A stretch of DNA of 64,000 nucleotides from Kordia algicida (GTDB taxonomy: Bacteria > Bacteroidota > Bacteroidia > Flavobacteriales > Flavobacteriaceae): NCBI RefSeq assembly GCF_051013375.1, contig NZ_CP142125.1; one strand, given 5' to 3'. Below, one piece after another: positions 63,167 to 64,000 of this stretch; positions within the stretch are counted from its first letter, which is position 1; every line of letters begins with the position of its first letter. Both the position numbers and the translations under genes were made by a program. Under the pieces are notes generated by a model. The model worked only from the letters and a program-made list of their open reading frames with translations. It was not told where the DNA came from and searched no databases.

Positions 63167-64000
63167 ATGAAGCTTTATCCCATAGCTGCCGGAAATTTTA
63201 AATTGGATGGCGGTGCCATGTTTGGCGTAGTTCCTAAATCATTATGGCAACGTACTAATCCTGCAGATGCAAACAATATGATTGATATTGCTGCGCGCTG
63301 TTTGCTTATTGAAGATGGAGATCGATTAATTCTTATCGATACTGGCATGGGAAACAAACAAAGTGATAAATTTTATGGCTATTACCATCTTTGGGGCGAT
63401 GATTCTATCGAAAAATCATTAAAAGCTCACGGTTTTCATAAAGATGACATTACCGATGTTTTTATGACACATTTGCATTTTGACCATTGTGGTGGAAGCA
63501 TTCAATGGAATAAAGATCGTACTGGGTATGAACCTGCGTTTAAAAATGCACGCTTTTGGAGCAACAAAAACCATTGGCAATGGGCAACAATTCCCAATAG
63601 ACGTGAGAAAGCTTCTTTCCTAAAAGAAAACATCATTCCGATGCAAGAAAGTGGTCACCTCAACTTTATTGCGCAACCAGAAGTAGATATAGTAACCCAA
63701 TCTGCACTTGGTTTTGATGTATTTTTTGCGAATGGTCACACAGAAAAACAAATGATTCCAATGATTCACTATAAAGGAAAAACCATTTGTTTTATGGCAG
63801 ATTTATTACCAACTGTTGGACATTTACCACTTCCTTTTGTTATGGGATATGACACAAGGCCTTTGTTGACCTTAGACGAAAAGGAAAAATTTTTAAACAT
63901 GGCAGCCGATAAAAATTTTTACCTGTTTTTAGAACACGATGCACACCACGAAATTATTACGGTAAAACACACTGAAAAAGGAGTAAGACTCAACGAAGTT
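63167..64000 (+). CDS. MBL-fold metallo-hydrolase, C-terminus cut by the window
   Basis: A partial 278-codon frame without stop at the window edge. MKLYPIAAGNFKLDGGAMFG starts it. The zinc motif is MTHLHFDHCGG (HxHxDH), with a further FANGHTEKQM histidine, an MADLLPT aspartate and a FLEHDAHH histidine further on, so the metal site looks complete. It belongs to the metallo-beta-lactamase superfamily, lactonase/quorum-quenching-like type. The biological substrate is unknown. Confidence 0.9.
   Translation, partial: MKLYPIAAGNFKLDGGAMFGVVPKSLWQRTNPADANNMIDIAARCLLIEDGDRLILIDTGMGNKQSDKFYGYYHLWGDDSIEKSLKAHGFHKDDITDVFMTHLHFDHCGGSIQWNKDRTGYEPAFKNARFWSNKNHWQWATIPNRREKASFLKENIIPMQESGHLNFIAQPEVDIVTQSALGFDVFFANGHTEKQMIPMIHYKGKTICFMADLLPTVGHLPLPFVMGYDTRPLLTLDEKEKFLNMAADKNFYLFLEHDAHHEIITVKHTEKGVRLNEV

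Overview
The window reads as a chromosomal segment of a marine-type Flavobacteriaceae (Bacteroidota; the gene neighbourhoods would fit a genus such as Kordia, but I cannot confirm genus). Support: low GC, TAnnTTTG-type -7 promoter boxes, a T9SS sorting tail, SDDD-type lipoprotein export signals, a PID-CTERM-like protein, OMP_b-brl-type receptors and typical Bacteroidota neighbourhoods (rbfA next to a LolC/E-like permease; DUF177-rpmF-fabH-accB-accC).

Layout. 1-11,821: core genes: asd, a DoxX-like membrane protein, an S9A prolyl oligopeptidase, an orphan ABC ATPase, a diheme cytochrome lipoprotein followed by a T9SS-exported FG-GAP/ASPIC protein, then a LolC/E-like permease and rbfA on the minus strand, and mce on the plus strand. 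11,875-11,948: a CAU-anticodon tRNA. About 11,903-35,208: a roughly 23.3-kb integrative element inserted at the anticodon loop of that tRNA. It is bounded by a 47-bp imperfect duplication of the tRNA 3' half, and carries just inside both ends an identical 27-bp repeat built from two AGGTTAAACAT units.

The element's left arm holds an excisionase-like protein, a Rep-like protein, a tyrosine integrase, a Sak4-like ATPase and a DUF3871 protein. Its middle is one long minus-strand operon: hsdM, higB, higA-ImmA, hsdS, hsdR, an unknown 171-aa gene, mcrB, mcrC and an unknown 148-aa gene. This is a type I restriction-modification system with an embedded toxin-antitoxin pair and an appended McrBC system. 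The right arm carries RadC-like JAB, DUF1737, XRE regulator, DUF3127 and small unknown genes.

35,209-64,000: core again. It contains a YceI pair and a ToxR-like membrane regulator, an AcrAB-TolC-type efflux operon, ribE, pdxA, and the DUF177-rpmF-fabH-accB-accC cluster, in which accB is interrupted by an apparent single-base insertion. These are followed by an FAD oxidoreductase with a GreA/B-like protein, lepA, a TonB-family receptor, dusB, a CPA1 antiporter, a Pif1/RecD-like helicase, two tandem paralogous 133-aa genes and a metallo-beta-lactamase-fold hydrolase cut by the window edge.

The most interesting object is the composite defence operon (17,598-30,136) inside the tRNA-borne element. 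The unknown genes between hsdR and mcrB and after mcrC are the best candidates for undescribed components. All homology statements come from motif reading by eye; no searches were run.
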